NCBI GenBank assembly: GCA_030636245.1
Contig: DAOVXI010000107.1
Coordinates: 1 to 6,351, forward strand
DNA from: Deltaproteobacteria bacterium
GTDB lineage: Bacteria; Desulfobacterota; GWC2-55-46; DRQE01
Length of the DNA: 6,351 bases
Direction: 5' to 3'
Below are positions 4,374 through 6,351 of the stretch, piece after piece. The notes beneath the pieces are model-generated. The model had not been told where the DNA came from, did no database searches, and saw only the letters and a list, made by a program, of their open reading frames with translations. A program made the translations under genes and the position numbers. How positions within the stretch are numbered: position 1 is the first letter of the stretch; every line of letters starts with the position of its first letter.

Positions 4374-6351
4374 ATGGCTTCCTTAATTAACGGAGATGTT
4401 CTAAGAAAAGATTACTCGCACATCAGTAAGGTTGTGGATATTCCAAACCTTATCGAGGTGCAAAAAGAGTCGTTCACTAAATTCATGCAGTTTGGCGTGG
4501 AGGAGGCTGATAGGGAGGATATTGGACTTGAGGCTGTCTTTAAAAGCGTATTTCCAATAACTGATTTTTCCGGCACGGCTTCGCTTGAGTTCGTAAAGTA
4601 CAAATTGCTTGAGCCAAAGTACACGGTAGAGGAGTGCATTGAGAAGGGCATGACATATGCCGCGCCTGTAAAGATGCTTGTGCGTCTCATCGTATGGGAC
4701 AAGGACGCGGAAACCGGAGCTCAGAGCGTTAGGGACATTAAAGAGCAGGAAGTATACTTCGGCGAGATACCGCTAATGACCGATACCGGAAGTTTTATTA
4801 TTAACGGTACAGAGAGGGTCATCGTCAGTCAGCTCCACCGTTCTCCGGGTGTTTTCTTTGAGTATGAAAAGGGAAAGAGCTATACCGGTAGACTTCAGTT
4901 TACAGCCCGCGTTATCCCTTATCACGGCTCATGGTTGGATTTTGAGTATGACCAGAAGGACTTGCTCTACGTTAGAATTGACAAAAGAAGAAAGATGCTC
5001 GCCACAACTCTTTTAAAGTCGCTCGGATACTCGGTTGAGGAACTCCTGAACTACTTCTACCCGAGTGATGAGATCGTTCTTGAGAAGAAAAACATATTAA
5101 AGAGCCTAATGCCGGAGTATATCGTCGGGCAGAAGGCCAGCCGCGATATAATTAATCCTAAGACAAAAGAAGTAATCGTAAAAAAAGACCGTAAGATAAC
5201 GCGTCTTGCCACAAGGAAACTTGTTGAAGCAGGCGTTAAGTTTATAGAGGTAGAGGTTGAGGACATCGTCGGCCGTGTCGCGTCAAACGACATATTCGAT
5301 CCGGCAACCGGAGAGGTGATCCTTGAGTGTAACCAGATACTCACGCGTGAGGTTCTTGATGAGATAAGCAAGCGCAAGATAGACCGTTTCAAACTGCTTC
5401 TTATTGAAGCTATGGGTACGACACTTAGAGAGACGCTCTTAAATGACAGGGTAATCGATGAGGAGACAAAAGCTGTAATTGACTACAGGAAGGATAACGC
5501 TAACGACCCTGTTACGAACATGACGCTTAACGCAAGGGTTGAGATCTACAGGCGCTTAAAGCCCGGAGATCCGCCAACCGTTGTAACAGCAACCAACTTC
5601 CTCGAGACCCTCTTTTTCCAGAGCGACAGGTATGATCTCTCAAGGGTCGGTCGCTTGAAGCTTAACAGGAAGCTTGGCTTTGATAACGTAAAGCTTGATA
5701 AGACAACGCTTCGTAAAGAAGACATAATGGCCGTTGTGAAGTATCTTCTCGGCCTTAAGAACGGTGAGGGGACGGTTGATGACATTGACCATCTCGGAAA
5801 CCGAAGGGTTCGCTCAGTTGGCGAGCTTCTTGAGAACCAGTACAGGATAGGGCTTCTCCGCATGGAACGTGCCGTTAAGGAGCGAATGAGCCTTGGCGAG
5901 CTTGAGACCCTGATGCCAAACGACCTTATAAACCCTAAGCCGGTCGCGGCCGTCATAAAAGAGTTCTTCGGTTCAAGTCAGCTCAGCCAGTTCATGGACC
6001 AGACAAACCCCCTCTCAGAGATAACACATAAGAGAAGGCTCAGTGCTCTTGGAGCAGGTGGACTTACGCGTGAGAGAGCGGGCTTTGAGGTGCGTGATGT
6101 TCATGCCACTCACTACGGGCGCATATGTCCTATCGAAACACCTGAGGGTCCGAACATCGGGCTTATAGTTTCACTCAGCACATACGCACGCGTAAACGAG
6201 TTCGGTTTTGTCGAGACCCCATACAGGATCGTAAAGGAAAGCAAGGTCGGCAACAGGATACAGTACCTCAGCGCACTTGACGAAGAGGACCATACCATTG
6301 CCCAGGCAAACGCCTTGCTTGACGAGGACGGACGTTTTACAAGCGAGTATA
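4374..6351 (+). CDS. rpoB: DNA-directed RNA polymerase subunit beta, N-terminal 659 residues (3' end outside window)
   Basis: The frame is open from ATG 4374 to the window end, giving 659 of roughly 1,350-1,400 residues. AAGGAG (4357-4362) lies 11 nt upstream, a rather long spacing, but the N terminus (residues 1-20 MASLINGDVLRKDYSHISKV) fits the family. Landmarks are DIKEQEVYFGEIPLMTD, GTERVIVSQLHRSPGVFF (145-162), YHGSWLDFEYD, the lineage-specific lobe insertion (about 215-345), VDDIDHLGNRR, and the rifampicin-site cluster beginning at residue 533 (5970-6062). CPIETPEGPNIGLI follows at about 584. The active-centre residues of the second half are not in view. Against E. coli, a stretch near residues 359-387 appears about 20 residues longer. 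RpoB forms one pincer of RNA polymerase; rpoC is expected downstream. Confidence 0.98.
   Translation, partial: MASLINGDVLRKDYSHISKVVDIPNLIEVQKESFTKFMQFGVEEADREDIGLEAVFKSVFPITDFSGTASLEFVKYKLLEPKYTVEECIEKGMTYAAPVKMLVRLIVWDKDAETGAQSVRDIKEQEVYFGEIPLMTDTGSFIINGTERVIVSQLHRSPGVFFEYEKGKSYTGRLQFTARVIPYHGSWLDFEYDQKDLLYVRIDKRRKMLATTLLKSLGYSVEELLNYFYPSDEIVLEKKNILKSLMPEYIVGQKASRDIINPKTKEVIVKKDRKITRLATRKLVEAGVKFIEVEVEDIVGRVASNDIFDPATGEVILECNQILTREVLDEISKRKIDRFKLLLIEAMGTTLRETLLNDRVIDEETKAVIDYRKDNANDPVTNMTLNARVEIYRRLKPGDPPTVVTATNFLETLFFQSDRYDLSRVGRLKLNRKLGFDNVKLDKTTLRKEDIMAVVKYLLGLKNGEGTVDDIDHLGNRRVRSVGELLENQYRIGLLRMERAVKERMSLGELETLMPNDLINPKPVAAVIKEFFGSSQLSQFMDQTNPLSEITHKRRLSALGAGGLTRERAGFEVRDVHATHYGRICPIETPEGPNIGLIVSLSTYARVNEFGFVETPYRIVKESKVGNRIQYLSALDEEDHTIAQANALLDEDGRFTSEY

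Noticed and set aside
5546..5956. 136-codon minus-strand ORF opposite rpoB
   Set aside because: It is antisense to the conserved RpoB frame. The Ser/Arg-rich product is typical of a shadow frame.
1..6351. A hidden novel system (defence, mobile or biosynthetic)
   Set aside because: Every substantial reading frame on the + strand is a recognised core gene in conserved order, and no spacer holds a further credible gene.

Overview
This window is a bacterial core housekeeping locus: the tuf - rpmG - tRNA-Trp - secE - nusG - rplK - rplA - rplJ - rplL - rpoB block (the E. coli 'tufB-secE-rif region' order), with every gene on the + strand. It opens inside the EF-Tu gene and ends inside rpoB, so both outer genes are cut by the window edge. 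I see no phage, transposon, CRISPR, defence or biosynthetic genes. What is unusual lies in the spacers and leaders, plus two details of the proteins.

Organism: clearly Bacteria. RpoB carries the long proteobacterial-type N-terminal half, including the lineage-specific domain between the lobe and the fork regions. The protein sequences recall Deltaproteobacteria-like groups (Desulfobacterota and relatives), but that is recalled similarity, not a search, and the phylum is uncertain. Base composition is moderate. AGG (Arg) and ATA (Ile) codons are common and evenly spread, which fits a single vertically inherited locus.

Layout: 1-516 EF-Tu C-terminal part; 517-588 spacer with an imperfect stem-loop; 589-738 rpmG (L33, four-cysteine zinc form); 739-796 spacer with a diverged copy of a repeated motif; 797-872 tRNA-Trp(CCA) with encoded CCA; 877-907 inverted repeat enclosing the secE Shine-Dalgarno; 909-1100 secE; 1120-1650 nusG; 1690-2115 rplK (L11); 2116-2227 spacer with a GC hairpin and a promoter-like site; 2228-2920 rplA (L1); 2921-3276 a 356-nt leader with direct repeats, an L10-leader-type autoregulatory element and a hairpin against the rplJ Shine-Dalgarno; 3277-3804 rplJ (L10, TTG start); 3855-4232 rplL (L7/L12); 4233-4373 spacer with an 11-bp hairpin; 4374-6351 5' part of rpoB.

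Functionally the locus groups translation elongation (EF-Tu and the factor-recruiting stalk L11/L10/L12), large-subunit proteins L1 and L33, protein export (SecE), transcription elongation (NusG) and RNA polymerase beta. The leader and spacer elements probably tune the stalk proteins against each other and against RNA polymerase. Best second looks: the repeated spacer motif and tandem repeats before rplJ, the L10 C-terminal helix that looks long enough for three L12 dimers, and a probable small lineage-specific insert in RpoB.
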